A stretch of DNA of 40,081 bases from Rhodoferax sp. (GCF_028715765.1 NZ_JAQURE010000032.1:1-40081); one strand, 5' to 3'; positions 14,987-24,712 are shown, counted from the stretch's first letter. Notes: a model not told the origin generated them from the sequence alone. Numbers and translations are program-made.

Positions 14987-15847
14987 CTATTCAAACATCG
15001 CCTCCAACCCTTCAGTGAGCTCCAGCAGCGGTGGCATCAAGCTCGACTCGTCTTGCGGCAGGTGGTTGGCCAGCACCCCCGTCCAGCCAGAATCCAAGTG
15101 CAAGCGGTGCCCTACCGCCACCGGGTAAGTGGCGGCTTGCAGCTCTGGGTTCAAGCCCAGCACCTCGCAGCGGGCACGCCAAGCGCCCATGTGCACCCAA
15201 GCCGCAGCTTCAGAAAATTCGGGTGCAGCCAATGGGTCTGCCACATGCGCCAAGGCATCGGTCAAGGCTTGCGGAAAATGCCATAGCCGTGCCAGCTCGG
15301 CCGACACCTGGGTGAAGTCAAAGCCAAAGTGTTGCTGCTCAAGCGCGGGGCGGGTGGCATCGAGCACATGGCATTGCTGGTTCAACGGTGCCACCGCTTG
15401 CGGCATGACCGCGTGCATTTGAAGTTGGCCTAGGCCGTGCATCAGTCCCAGCGTGAACACCAGGTCGGAGTTGAAATCGGCCCGGTGCGCCAACCAGCGC
15501 GCCGAACACGCGGTGTAGAGGTTGTAGCGCCAAAACTGCTGCAAGTCGATGCCTTGGAGGTGCTTGTAAGCGGCGGCCATGCTGTTGCCCAGCACCAAAT
15601 TGCGCACCATCACAAAACCCAGCATTTGCAAGGCAGCGTCAACCGTGCCAATGGTGCGCGAGACATGAAAATAAGCCGAATTGGCCAGCCGCAACAGCTT
15701 GGCACTGAGCGCTGGGTCGGCTGACAATTGGTTGGCAATCTCTCCCACCGACACGTCTTCAGAACTGAAACTGGCGATGAGTTGTTGACCCACTTTGGGG
15801 ATGGTTGGCAATTTGCCAGGCTGGTCAATCAGGCTTTGGATGTCCAT
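14987..15847 (-). CDS. HDOD domain protein
   Basis: The 286-residue soluble protein starts with the HDOD core: LPTIPKVGQQLIASFSSEDV, SADPALSAKLLRLANSAYF and VDAALQMLGFVMVRNLVLG. HDOD proteins are non-catalytic relatives of HD phosphohydrolases used in signalling, often with c-di-GMP or two-component systems. Consistent with that, the place of the catalytic His-Asp reads GLMHGLGQLQM. No second domain is attached, so partners are unknown. The gene stands alone, convergent with znuA across a repeat-containing gap of 71 bases. Confidence 0.85.
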   Translation of the reverse strand: MDIQSLIDQPGKLPTIPKVGQQLIASFSSEDVSVGEIANQLSADPALSAKLLRLANSAYFHVSRTIGTVDAALQMLGFVMVRNLVLGNSMAAAYKHLQGIDLQQFWRYNLYTACSARWLAHRADFNSDLVFTLGLMHGLGQLQMHAVMPQAVAPLNQQCHVLDATRPALEQQHFGFDFTQVSAELARLWHFPQALTDALAHVADPLAAPEFSEAAAWVHMGAWRARCEVLGLNPELQAATYPVAVGHRLHLDSGWTGVLANHLPQDESSLMPPLLELTEGLEAMFE

Positions 15848-16042
15848 AAAAAAAACGCTTGGAGGCGGTAAAAAAGTACACGATTCATTATGTCAGCCGC
15901 CCTTTGGCAGCCGGCTGAAAACAACATGTTGCTTGCCTCAGATCAATGGGCAAGCCAATTTGTTGCAGCGCAACCCAAAAAACCAGAGTGACCGTTCTAT
16001 CATGACCCTTCAGCACGAATCAACTCGCACCCAAAGCACTTT

Positions 16043-18250
16043 ATGACCACCCCAAGCCCAGACTATTTCACCGACGCCGTGCAGCGCACTTTTTTGTTTT
16101 TGGACACCCTGCTGGATCGCGGCAACAACTACCTGGAGCACCTGAACCAAGGCACGCCGCCGCTGCTTAAATTTGAGCACGAGGTGATTTTGGACGGTGC
16201 CACCCTGCCCGACCCGTGCAATTACGCGCTGTTGCGGCTGGTGCCCCCGCCAGACTATGCCGTCAACCCTGCCGCTCGCCCGGTGGTGGTGGTTGACCCG
16301 CGTGCCGGGCATGGGCCGGGCATTGGCGGCTTCAAGCTGGACTCTGAGGTGGGTGTGGCCATGCGTGCCGGCCACACGGTGTACTTTGTCACTTTTCGCC
16401 CCGAGCCACACGACAGCCAAACGCTGTGGACGGTGATGCATGCCGAGGCCAGGTTTCTTGAAAAAGTGATTGAGCGGCACCCGCAAAGTCAGGCCAAGCC
16501 AGTGGTCATTGGCAACTGCCAGGCCGGCTGGGCCATGATGGCGCTCAACGCCAGCCGCCCGGAGCTGTTTGGCCCATTGATGATCATGGGCGCGCCAGTG
16601 TCTTACTGGGCTGGCAGCAGCAAACTCAACCCCATGCGCTACGCCGGAGCCACCCTGGGCGGCTCATGGTTGGCCTCTTTGACCGGTGACTTGGGTGCCA
16701 ACCGCTTTGACGGGGTGAATTTGGTCGACAACTTTGAGCGCCTCAACCCGGCCAACACGCTCTGGAACAAGTACTACAACCTGTGGCGCCATGTCGACAC
16801 CGAGGCCGAGCGGTTTTTGGAATTTGAGCGCTGGTGGGGCGGGTTTTTCCGCATGACCACGGCCGAGATTGAGGGCATTGTGGAAAACCTGTTTGTTGGC
16901 AACCGCCTGGCACGCGGTGCGGTGATGGCGGGCGAGCAAGCCATCAACCTGCGCCACATCACCGCGCCCGTGGTGGTGTTTGCCAGTTGGGGGGACAACA
17001 TCACACCGCCGCCACAAGCGCTGAACTGGATCATTGACACCTGGGGCGACGAGCGTGCCATTGCCGCGGCCGGGCGCACCATTGTTTATGTGCTGCATGA
17101 AAGCGTGGGGCACTTGGGCATTTTTGTCGGTGGCGAGATTGCCCGCAAAGAGCATGACCAGCTGGTCACCTCGCTGGATGTGATCGAGAGCCTGCCACCC
17201 GGTCTGTATGAGATGAAGCTGGTGGCCAAAGCCGGCATTGACCACCAGCGCTGGGAAGAACTTGAACCCGGTGACTACAGCGTGCACTACGAGCACCGCA
17301 CCATGGCCGACATTGCCGCGCTGAACCCCGAAGGCCGCGACGAGGAAGCGCTGTTTTCAACCCTCAGCCAGGTCTCTGAGCTCAACGCCCAGCTTTACAA
17401 AACCTGGCTGCGCCCCATGCTGCAACTGGCCGTGCCGCGCGCGCTGGCCGATGCCTTGGGCAAACAACACACCTTGCGCCTGCAGCGCCAGTTGATGTCT
17501 GACCAGCTGCCATGGGCGCCGCTGATTCGTAGCATGGCCGAGCAAGCGCGCACGCATCGGGTGCAGGTGGCAGACGACCACCCGTTGCGCGAGCTTGAGA
17601 CAAAAGCTGCTGCTGGCATCAGCGCCGCACTCAACCAGTTCAGAGACCAGCGCGATGCATCGGTGGTGCAATGGACGCGGCTGGTGTTGGGTCCCCAGGG
17701 CTTGGGTGCGCTGTTCAAACCCGCCACGCCAGACGCCGAGGTAGCGCATGACTGGGCTTTGGGCGAGCTTGAAAAGCAGCGTGCGGCGGCGTTGCAACAC
17801 ATCACCGAAGGCGGTTTTGCCGAGGGCGTGTGCCGCATTGTGCTGGCGGGCATGGTGTCGATTGGTGCGTTTGAGCGGCGCAGTCTGCGCTTGGCACGCT
17901 TGCTGGCGCAATTGCCCAGCACCACAACGGGCGGCAAGGGGCAAATCAACTGGGCCAAACTGCTGAAACAGCAAGCCCGCATGACTGCCGTGGCACCGAT
18001 TGAAGCACTCAATGCCCTGGAGCAACTGTTGCCAGACCAAACCAGCCGCGAACACGCACTGGCCGTGTCTGCCGCCGTGATGATGATCGAGCCCACCTTG
18101 GCCAATCCACGCTCTGAAATCATCGAGTTTTTGATGGGCACGCTGGGCGCAGACCCAGATCGGGTGATTGGGCTTGCGCGAGATCTGACTGCGTCACTCG
18201 ACACACCTGTGGCCTCTGTCAAACCAGCCGCACCAAAACGCAAGGCTTGA
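16043..18250 (+). CDS. DUF3141 protein, PhaC-like alpha/beta hydrolase
   Basis: The 735-residue protein matches the DUF3141 family, which is annotated as related to PHA synthase or depolymerase. The N-terminal 400 residues are an alpha/beta-hydrolase with a nucleophile elbow GNCQAG (Cys159), an Asp at SWGDNITPP (Asp318) and a His at ESVGHLGIF (His357). This is the Cys-Asp-His triad of PhaC rather than a Ser esterase. The C-terminal 300 residues are helical and of unknown role (RALADALGKQHTLRLQRQL; AALQHITEGGFAEGVCRIVL). No signal peptide is present. No ribosome site stands out before the ATG at 16043. It may act on PHA granules or hydroxyacyl thioesters; untested here. Confidence 0.85.
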   Translation: MTTPSPDYFTDAVQRTFLFLDTLLDRGNNYLEHLNQGTPPLLKFEHEVILDGATLPDPCNYALLRLVPPPDYAVNPAARPVVVVDPRAGHGPGIGGFKLDSEVGVAMRAGHTVYFVTFRPEPHDSQTLWTVMHAEARFLEKVIERHPQSQAKPVVIGNCQAGWAMMALNASRPELFGPLMIMGAPVSYWAGSSKLNPMRYAGATLGGSWLASLTGDLGANRFDGVNLVDNFERLNPANTLWNKYYNLWRHVDTEAERFLEFERWWGGFFRMTTAEIEGIVENLFVGNRLARGAVMAGEQAINLRHITAPVVVFASWGDNITPPPQALNWIIDTWGDERAIAAAGRTIVYVLHESVGHLGIFVGGEIARKEHDQLVTSLDVIESLPPGLYEMKLVAKAGIDHQRWEELEPGDYSVHYEHRTMADIAALNPEGRDEEALFSTLSQVSELNAQLYKTWLRPMLQLAVPRALADALGKQHTLRLQRQLMSDQLPWAPLIRSMAEQARTHRVQVADDHPLRELETKAAAGISAALNQFRDQRDASVVQWTRLVLGPQGLGALFKPATPDAEVAHDWALGELEKQRAAALQHITEGGFAEGVCRIVLAGMVSIGAFERRSLRLARLLAQLPSTTTGGKGQINWAKLLKQQARMTAVAPIEALNALEQLLPDQTSREHALAVSAAVMMIEPTLANPRSEIIEFLMGTLGADPDRVIGLARDLTASLDTPVASVKPAAPKRKA

Positions 18251-18307
18251 CGCGGTCGCAGTCAAACCAGTCAACCGCGCCGGTGCTTGCGAAAGTTCAA
18301 TAGGCTG

Positions 18308-18850
18308 TTAGTCGCGCACCAAACGGGCAAAGGTTTGTCGAAATTTGGCCACTTTGGGGGCGGCCACGGCCATGCAGTAACCCTGATTGGGGTGCTGCTC
18401 AAAGTAATTCTGGTGGTAGGCCTCGGCCGCCCAGTAATTGCTCAGCGGCAGCACTTCAGTGACGATGGGGCGCGCATAGGCACGGCTTTGCGTGAGCTCT
18501 TCAATCAATGCGTTGGCCACCGCTTGTTGTGCTGGCGTGCTGAAGTAGATGCCGCTGCGGTACTGCGTGCCATGGTCATGCCCCTGGGCGTTGAGTGTGG
18601 TGGGGTCATGTATCACAAAGAAAATTTCCAAAATTTCACGGGTGCTGATGTGCCTGGGGTCATAGCTGAGCTTGACCACCTCGGCATGACCCGTGCTGCC
18701 ACTGCACACTTGTTCGTAGCTGGGGTGAAACGTGTCGCCATTGCAGTAGCCAGACTCGACATCCAGCACACCTTTTGCGCGCACAAACACGGCTTCCGTG
18801 CACCAGAAGCAACCACCGCCGAGGGTCAGGGTTTCTAAATTTGGGTTCAT
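18308..18850 (-). CDS. msrA: Peptide-methionine (S)-S-oxide reductase
   Basis: The 180-residue enzyme reduces Met-S-sulfoxide in oxidised proteins using thioredoxin. The catalytic motif GCFWCTEAVF has the nucleophile at Cys14. Conserved GYCNGDTFHPSYEQVCSGSTGHAEVV, QGHDHGTQYRS and a C-terminal Cys (QGYCMAV) for resolving are present. A strong AAGGAG lies 7 bases before the ATG at 18850. It is a single gene, convergent with the DUF3141 gene across 57 bases. Confidence 0.94.
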   Translation of the reverse strand: MNPNLETLTLGGGCFWCTEAVFVRAKGVLDVESGYCNGDTFHPSYEQVCSGSTGHAEVVKLSYDPRHISTREILEIFFVIHDPTTLNAQGHDHGTQYRSGIYFSTPAQQAVANALIEELTQSRAYARPIVTEVLPLSNYWAAEAYHQNYFEQHPNQGYCMAVAAPKVAKFRQTFARLVRD

Positions 18851-18968
18851 CAGAGTTCTCCTTTTTGGGGGTCATTGGCGATCAACCCTGATGCTAGCGG
18901 GCAGAAATTGACCTTTTATCTGGATGGCTTTCAGGCTGGGGAAATTGACAAATTCAAGTGACAAAGTT

Positions 18969-18996
18969 AAATTACTAACCCATCAGTCATTAATTT
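18969..18996. promoter_or_regulatory. Putative operator of the TetR-RND operon
   Basis: Arms AAATTACTAAC and GTCATTAATTT match at 9 of 11 pairs around a 6-base spacer. The dyad ends one base before the regulator ATG (18998), a typical place for an autorepressor site. TetR binding is inferred. Confidence 0.5.
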
Positions 18997-18997
18997 C

Positions 18998-19696
18998 ATG
19001 CCACTTTCTGCACCTGTCTCCCCCACATGCCTTGAAAGTCAAGCGCGCCACTCGCGCCGCAAAGACGCGCGCCCGTCAGAGCTGTTGGCCGCGGCGTTGG
19101 ACTTGTTTGTGGAAAAAGGCTTTGCCGCCACCCGGGTGGACGACGTGGCCAAGCGCGCTGGCGTGTCCAAGGGCACGCTGTTTTTGTATTTCCCCAGCAA
19201 AGAAGAGCTGTTCAAAGCGGTGGTGCGTGAAAACATTTCTGGCCGGTTTGCCCAGTGGAACGACGAATTTGAGCGCTTTGAAGGCAGCACGCCTGACATG
19301 TTGCGCTACTGTTTGTTCAGCTGGTGGGAGCGCATTGGCTCGACCAAAGCCAGCGGTCTGCCCAAGCTGATGATGAGCGAGGCGCAAAATTTTCCTGAAT
19401 TGGCGCAGTTTTATGAGCACGAAGTCATCCAACCCGGCAACACCTTGATTCAACGCATTTTGCAGCGTGGCATTGCGCGCCAAGAGTTTCGCCCCATGGA
19501 TCTGACCTATGGCGTGGTGCTGGTGTTGGCGCCCATGCTGTTTCTAGCCATGTGGCAGCACTCACTGGGCAACGGCTGCGGTGGCGCTACCCAGCTTGAC
19601 CCACACTTGTACCTGAACGCCCAGTTGGACATGCTGCTACACGGTTTTACCTTGACACCCGATCACCCCCACACGCCCCTGGAGACCCTGCCATGA
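18998..19696 (+). CDS. TetR/AcrR-family regulator of the RND pump
   Basis: The 232-residue protein has a TetR N-terminal helix-turn-helix (residues about 27-75: LLAAALDLFVEKGFAATRVDDVAKRAGVSKGTLFLYFPSKEEL). Its C-terminal ligand domain begins with ENISGRFAQWNDEF. It is the first gene of an operon with an RND adaptor and pump, and its stop overlaps the adaptor ATG as ATGA. A dyad at 18969-18996 ends 1 base before the ATG, so the protein probably represses its own operon and is released by a pump substrate. The ligand is unknown. Confidence 0.9.
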   Translation: MPLSAPVSPTCLESQARHSRRKDARPSELLAAALDLFVEKGFAATRVDDVAKRAGVSKGTLFLYFPSKEELFKAVVRENISGRFAQWNDEFERFEGSTPDMLRYCLFSWWERIGSTKASGLPKLMMSEAQNFPELAQFYEHEVIQPGNTLIQRILQRGIARQEFRPMDLTYGVVLVLAPMLFLAMWQHSLGNGCGGATQLDPHLYLNAQLDMLLHGFTLTPDHPHTPLETLP

Positions 19697-20829
19697 AACC
19701 CTGGATGAAATGGGCCGCTGCTGGCCTGGTGCTGGCCTTGTTGGCCGCCGGCACACTGCGCACCCTCTCGGCACGCCAAGCCAAGCAAGCCGCGCTGGCG
19801 GCGCAACAGCTGGCGCAACAAACCCAAGTCAGCATCAGCCTGGACGCGGCCGATGTGGTGCAGGTGCGCAGCCTGCTGCTGAATCAAGTCATTGAGCTCT
19901 CAGGGCCGGTGCGGGCAGTCAATACCGCCTGGGTCAAAGCCAAAGTGCCCGGTGAGTTGCGCGACCTGGTCGTGCACGAAGGCGACGCGGTGCACGCCGG
20001 GCAAGTGCTGGCGCGCATCGACCCCACTGACTCACAAGCCCGGCTCAACCAAGCGCGCCAACAAGTCGCGGCCGCCAAAGCCCAGCAAGACATTGCCCAG
20101 CGCAGTTTTGACAACAACCGGGCACTGGTGGCACAGGGCTTCATTTCCAGCACTGCGCTGGAGTCGTCTCAAGCCACCCTGGCCGCAGCGCAAGCCAACC
20201 AGGCCGCCCTGCAAGCCAGTGCTGACCTGGCCACCAAAGCGCTTGACGACACCTTGCTGCGGGCATCCATCAGCGGCCAAATCTCGCAGCGGCTGGTGCA
20301 AAACGGCGAGCGCGTGGCCATCGACACCCGGGTGCTTGAACTTGTCAACAACCAGTCGCTGGAACTTGACGCCAGTGTGAACGCAGCTGATGCGGCTTGG
20401 GTCAAAGTGGGGCAAGACGCGCAACTGAGCGTGGAGGGCTCCACGCAGCCGTTTGCCGCCAAAGTGGCACGCCTCAACCCAAGCGCCAGCCTGGGCAGCC
20501 GGGCTCTGTTGGTTTACCTGGCCTTAGCGCCCAATACGCCACTGCGCCATGGCATGTTTGCCCAAGGCAAGCTGCATGTGGGCAGCACACAAGCCTTGGC
20601 CTTGCCGTTGACCGCAGTGCGCACCGACAAACCGCAACCCTATGTGCAGCTCATTGCCCAGGGCAAGGTCGTGCACACCCCAGTGGCTCTCGGCGTCCGT
20701 GGCGAATTTGAGGGGCAAACCATGGTGGCTGTATCGGACGTGGCAGAGGGCAGCCAGGTCATTGCCAGCCAAGTGGGCAGTTTGCGTGCGGGCACGCTGG
20801 TGCAAGTTGCCAGCACAGGAGTACGCTGA
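19693..20829 (+). CDS. RND efflux periplasmic adaptor (membrane fusion protein)
   Basis: The 378-residue HlyD/AcrA-type adaptor links the inner-membrane pump to an outer-membrane channel. It has an N-terminal anchor helix (AAAGLVLALLAAGTLRTL) without a lipobox Cys. The lipoyl half-motif GELRDLVVHEGDAVHAGQVLARI is followed by a coiled-coil hairpin (residues about 110-190, RLNQARQQVAAAKAQQDIAQ) and the matching half-motif. Beta-barrel and membrane-proximal domains follow. It overlaps the TetR gene by 4 bases and abuts the pump gene exactly. Confidence 0.93.
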   Translation: MKPWMKWAAAGLVLALLAAGTLRTLSARQAKQAALAAQQLAQQTQVSISLDAADVVQVRSLLLNQVIELSGPVRAVNTAWVKAKVPGELRDLVVHEGDAVHAGQVLARIDPTDSQARLNQARQQVAAAKAQQDIAQRSFDNNRALVAQGFISSTALESSQATLAAAQANQAALQASADLATKALDDTLLRASISGQISQRLVQNGERVAIDTRVLELVNNQSLELDASVNAADAAWVKVGQDAQLSVEGSTQPFAAKVARLNPSASLGSRALLVYLALAPNTPLRHGMFAQGKLHVGSTQALALPLTAVRTDKPQPYVQLIAQGKVVHTPVALGVRGEFEGQTMVAVSDVAEGSQVIASQVGSLRAGTLVQVASTGVR

Positions 20830-23800
20830 ATGTGGTTCACCCGCGTCAGCCTCCACAACCCGGTGTTTGCCACCATGATCATGCTGGCTTTGGTGGTGCT
20901 GGGGCTGTTTTCCCTGCAGCGCCTGCAAGTTGACCAGTTTCCCAATATTGATTTTCCGGTGGTGGTGATCAGCACCGACTACCCCGGCGCCTCGCCCGAA
21001 ATTGTGGAAAGCGAAGTCACCAAAAAAATCGAAGAGGGGGTCAATGCCATTGCCGGCATCAATGCCCTGACATCGCGCTCGTACGAGAACCAGTCTGTGG
21101 TGATCATTGAATTTGGCCTGCACATGGATGGCCGCAAAGCCGCCGACGATGTGCGTGAAAAAGTGGCAGCCATTCGCCCCACACTGCGCACCGAGGTCAA
21201 GGAGCCCCGGGTGATGCGCTTTGACCCCAGTAGCCGTGCCATCTGGTCAGCTGCCGTGTTGCCTGATGCCAGCACCGGCACCGCCCTGAATGCGGTGGAG
21301 CTGACCAACTATGCCGAGCAAACCCTGAAAAAGCGCCTGGAAAACGTGCGTGGCGTGGGCTCGGTGGCGCTGGTGGGTGGCAACAAGCGCGAGATCAACA
21401 TCTACCTCAACCCCCAGGCGCTTGAGGCCTTTGGCATCACGCCCGAGCAAGTGGTGACCGCCGTGCGCAATGAAAATCAGGACTACCCGGTGGGCAGCAT
21501 TCGCTCCAGCGCGCAAGACCGGGTGATCCAAATCGCGGCACGGGTGCAGCGCCCCGAAGACTTTGGCCGCATCATCGTGAGCCGCAAAAACGGCGCACCG
21601 GTGCGGGTCAACCAGCTTGCGCGGGTCAGCGATGGCGAGCAAGAAATTGAAAGTCTGGCGCTTTACAACGGCCAGCGCACGCTGCTCTTGAATGTGCAAA
21701 AGTCACAAGACGAAAACACCATTGCCGTGGTCGATGGCCTTAACGCGGCGCTGAAAGAGATTCAAAAACAATTGCCACCCGGGGTCAAGCTGACGCAAAT
21801 CACTGACGGCTCCCGCCAAATCAGGGTCTCGGTGGCCAACGTGCGGCAAACCTTGATTGAAGGCGCGTTGCTCACTATATTGATAGTTTTTTTGTTTCTC
21901 AACTCCTGGCGCTCGACCGTCATCACGGGGCTGACGCTACCGATTGCGCTGATTGGCACATTTTTCTTCATGAACCTGTTGGGCTTCACCATCAACATGA
22001 TCACCATGATGGCCTTGAGCCTGTGCGTAGGGCTGCTGATTGACGACGCCATTGTGGTGCGTGAAAACATTGTGCGGCATGTGCAAATGGGCAAAAGCGC
22101 TTTCAATGCCTCGCTCGACGGCACTGGCGAAATTGGCCTGGCTGTGCTGGCCACCACCCTGTCCATCGTGGCGGTGTTTTTGCCGATTGGCTTCATGGGC
22201 GGCATCATTGGCAAGTTTTTCCATGAGTTTGGCCTGACCATTGTGGCGGCGGTGCTGATCTCGATGTTTGTCAGCTTCACGCTCGACCCCATGTTGTCGA
22301 GCCTGTGGCACGACCCCAGCATTGAAGCCCATGGCCAGCACCATGCCCCGCGAAACTTTTATGACAAAACCATTGGCCGCGTCACCCGCTTGTTTGACCT
22401 GGGCACGGACGCACTGATCGACCTGTACCAAAGCATTTTGCGCTGGGCGCTGGGGCACAAGTTGAGCACGGTAGCGCTGGCCTTGGTCATTTTTGTCACC
22501 AGCCTGGGGCTGGTGCCACTGCTGGGCACCGAGTTTGTGCCCAAGTCTGATTTTTCTGAAACCAACCTCACCTTCAACACCCCGGTGGGCTCGTCGCTGG
22601 AGGTGACTGAAGCCCGGGCGCGCCAGGTGGAGGCCATCATTCGCTCGTTTCCTGAGGTCAACTACACCTTGACCACTCTCAACACCGGCAACGCGCAGGG
22701 CAAAATTTACGCCAATGTATACATCCGCCTGGTCGACCGCCAATTGCGCAGCCGCAATGTGGATGCCATGTCCACGGTGCTGCGCCAGCGCCTGCGGGCG
22801 GTGCCGGGCATCACCGTCACCCACGTCGGGTTGGTCGACCCAGTGGGTGGGCAAAAGCAAATTTCGTTTTCCATTCAAGGTGCGGACATGGGTGAACTGG
22901 CGCGCCTGAACCAGCTCGCCCACGACAAAATTCACCAAATCCCTGGGTTGGTTGACCTTGACTCCACCCTTAAACCCAACAAACCCACGCTGGATGTTCA
23001 CATCAAAAACGACCTGGCCTCCGACCTGGGCTTGAGCGTGGCACAAATCGGCACCAGCCTGCGCACCCTGGTGGCTGGCCAAACCGTTGGCAACTGGCGT
23101 GCCCCGGATGACCAAACCTATGATGTCAACGTGCGCCTGGAGCCCAACGCCCGCAACCAAGCGCAAGACCTGGCCACCCTGCCCTTTACCGTGGGGCTGC
23201 AAGCTGATGGCAGTGCCCGTGTGGTGCGGCTCGACCAAGTGGCTGACATTGTTGAATCCAGTGGCAGCAACCAGATCAACCGGCGCGACCTCACGCGCGA
23301 AGTGGCCATCACCGCCAACGTGTCTGGCCGCTCGGCCGGTGAAGTGTCAGCCGATATCAAAACCGCCATGGACAGCATTGCCATGCCGCCGGGCTACAGC
23401 TACAAATTCAGTGGCTCGGTCAAGGACATGGCTGAAGCTTTTGCGTATGCCGTGTCTGCGCTGGCCATGGCGGTGATCTTTATTTACATGGTGCTGGCCA
23501 GCCAGTTCAAGAGCTTTTTGCAACCGCTGGCGCTCATGACCGCCCTGCCCCTGACGCTGATTGGCGTGGTGCTGGCGCTGATGATGTTCAACTCCACACT
23601 CTCCATGTTTTCCGTCATTGGCGTGGTGATGTTGATGGGGCTGGTGACCAAAAACGCTATTTTGTTGGTGGACTTTGCCATTCGCGCCCAGGCCGAAGGC
23701 ATGCCGCGCCAAGAAGCCTTGTTACAAGCGGCGCGCGTGCGACTGCGCCCCATATTGATGACCACGCTGGCCATGATCTTTGGCATGGTGCCGTTGGCGT

Positions 23801-23991
23801 TTGCTTTGTCTGAAGGCTCTGAGATGCGTGCCCCCATGGGCCAGGCGGTCATTGGCGGGGTCATCACTTCATCGCTGTTGACGCTGGTGGTGGTGCCTGT
23901 GGTGTATTGCTTCATGGATGATCTGGCGCAATGGCTGGGCAAATTCTGGCGCAAACCCGCACCCGCAGCCCAATCTACCGAGCCGAGTTGA
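20830..23991 (+). CDS. RND-family multidrug efflux pump
   Basis: The 1053-residue pump is full length for HAE1/AcrB-type transporters: twelve membrane helices in two halves with two large periplasmic loops. The start MWFTRVSLHNPVFATMIM is typical. The helix-4 proton-relay acids appear in LCVGLLIDDAIVVREN, where many homologues read VVEN. Helix 11 shows IGVVMLMGLVTKNAILLVDF. It extrudes hydrophobic or amphiphilic compounds with proton counterflow. No outer-membrane channel is in the operon itself; the TolC gene at 25091 is the nearest candidate. Confidence 0.95.
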   Translation: MWFTRVSLHNPVFATMIMLALVVLGLFSLQRLQVDQFPNIDFPVVVISTDYPGASPEIVESEVTKKIEEGVNAIAGINALTSRSYENQSVVIIEFGLHMDGRKAADDVREKVAAIRPTLRTEVKEPRVMRFDPSSRAIWSAAVLPDASTGTALNAVELTNYAEQTLKKRLENVRGVGSVALVGGNKREINIYLNPQALEAFGITPEQVVTAVRNENQDYPVGSIRSSAQDRVIQIAARVQRPEDFGRIIVSRKNGAPVRVNQLARVSDGEQEIESLALYNGQRTLLLNVQKSQDENTIAVVDGLNAALKEIQKQLPPGVKLTQITDGSRQIRVSVANVRQTLIEGALLTILIVFLFLNSWRSTVITGLTLPIALIGTFFFMNLLGFTINMITMMALSLCVGLLIDDAIVVRENIVRHVQMGKSAFNASLDGTGEIGLAVLATTLSIVAVFLPIGFMGGIIGKFFHEFGLTIVAAVLISMFVSFTLDPMLSSLWHDPSIEAHGQHHAPRNFYDKTIGRVTRLFDLGTDALIDLYQSILRWALGHKLSTVALALVIFVTSLGLVPLLGTEFVPKSDFSETNLTFNTPVGSSLEVTEARARQVEAIIRSFPEVNYTLTTLNTGNAQGKIYANVYIRLVDRQLRSRNVDAMSTVLRQRLRAVPGITVTHVGLVDPVGGQKQISFSIQGADMGELARLNQLAHDKIHQIPGLVDLDSTLKPNKPTLDVHIKNDLASDLGLSVAQIGTSLRTLVAGQTVGNWRAPDDQTYDVNVRLEPNARNQAQDLATLPFTVGLQADGSARVVRLDQVADIVESSGSNQINRRDLTREVAITANVSGRSAGEVSADIKTAMDSIAMPPGYSYKFSGSVKDMAEAFAYAVSALAMAVIFIYMVLASQFKSFLQPLALMTALPLTLIGVVLALMMFNSTLSMFSVIGVVMLMGLVTKNAILLVDFAIRAQAEGMPRQEALLQAARVRLRPILMTTLAMIFGMVPLAFALSEGSEMRAPMGQAVIGGVITSSLLTLVVVPVVYCFMDDLAQWLGKFWRKPAPAAQSTEPS

Positions 23992-24047
23992 AGACCGTGG
24001 CAGGTAAAATCAGAAACTACAGTTAACATACCCCCTGGAGTACCAAA

Positions 24048-24710
24048 ATGAACTTGCAAGACGTAGAACAAGCCCGCTACTACATGATTGAGCAACAGAT
24101 TCGCCCCTGGGACGTGTCTGACGATGCTGTGCTGGAGCTGCTGAGCCTGGTCAAGCGTGAAGACTTTGTGCCGCTGGCGCAAAAATCTTTGGCCTTTGTT
24201 GACATGGCCATCGCCCTGCCCGGTGGGCAAAGCATGCTGCCACCCCGTGTGCAAGCGCGCTTGCTGCAAGACGCTGCTGCCCTAGCCACCGACAAAGTGC
24301 TCGAAATTGGCACCGGAACCGGCTTCATGACCGCCATCTTGGCGCGCCAGGCACAACGTGTGATCTCGCTTGAAATCAACCCCGAATTGGTCGACATGGC
24401 GCGCGCCAACCTGCAACGTGCCGGTGTGCACAACGCGGAAGTGCGCTTGGCCGATGGTGCCAAAGGCACCCCGGCCGACGCCCCGTTTGATGTGATTGTG
24501 CTGGGTGGCTCGGTGGCAGAAGTACCCAAAAACTTGCTTGACTTGCTCAAAGTCGGCGGTCGTCTGGTGGGCATTGTGGGTGAAGAGCCCATCATGCACG
24601 CCCAGCTTATCACCCGCACCAGTGAAACCAATTTCACTGTCACCCAGAAGTGGGACGACAACGCCCCACGCTTGGCTCATTTCCCACAACCGTCTGCCTT
24701 TCAATTCTGA
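24048..24710 (+). CDS. pcm: Protein-L-isoaspartate O-methyltransferase family protein
   Basis: The 220-residue SAM-dependent methyltransferase of the PCMT family repairs isoaspartyl residues in damaged proteins. The SAM site VLEIGTGTGFMTAILA lies at residues 84-99, preceded by MLPPRVQARLLQ. The N-terminal MIEQQIRPWDVSDD motif is typical of the betaproteobacterial version next to tolC, whose substrate is less certain than that of E. coli Pcm. GGAG lies 8 bases before the ATG. It is followed 2 bases later by the rhodanese gene. Confidence 0.9.
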   Translation: MNLQDVEQARYYMIEQQIRPWDVSDDAVLELLSLVKREDFVPLAQKSLAFVDMAIALPGGQSMLPPRVQARLLQDAAALATDKVLEIGTGTGFMTAILARQAQRVISLEINPELVDMARANLQRAGVHNAEVRLADGAKGTPADAPFDVIVLGGSVAEVPKNLLDLLKVGGRLVGIVGEEPIMHAQLITRTSETNFTVTQKWDDNAPRLAHFPQPSAFQF

Positions 24711-24712
24711 TC

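Noticed and set aside
15933..15946. TTGCC-TCAG-ATCAA upstream of the DUF3141 gene as an FNR box.
   Set aside because: Only 8 of 10 half-site bases match and no -10 element lies at the right distance.
15962..15974. GTTGC-AGC-GCAAC dyad before the DUF3141 gene as a PhaR operator.
   Set aside because: The arms are only 5 bases long and no PhaR gene is in the window; too little to support a call.
18251..18279. CGCGGT/ACCGCG stem between the DUF3141 gene and msrA as a terminator.
   Set aside because: Only 6 base pairs with a 17-base loop and no T tract; not strong enough to list.
21937..23238. A 433-codon minus-strand frame opposite the RND pump gene.
   Set aside because: The pump is a full-length recognised protein; the antisense product has no domain and a skewed composition.
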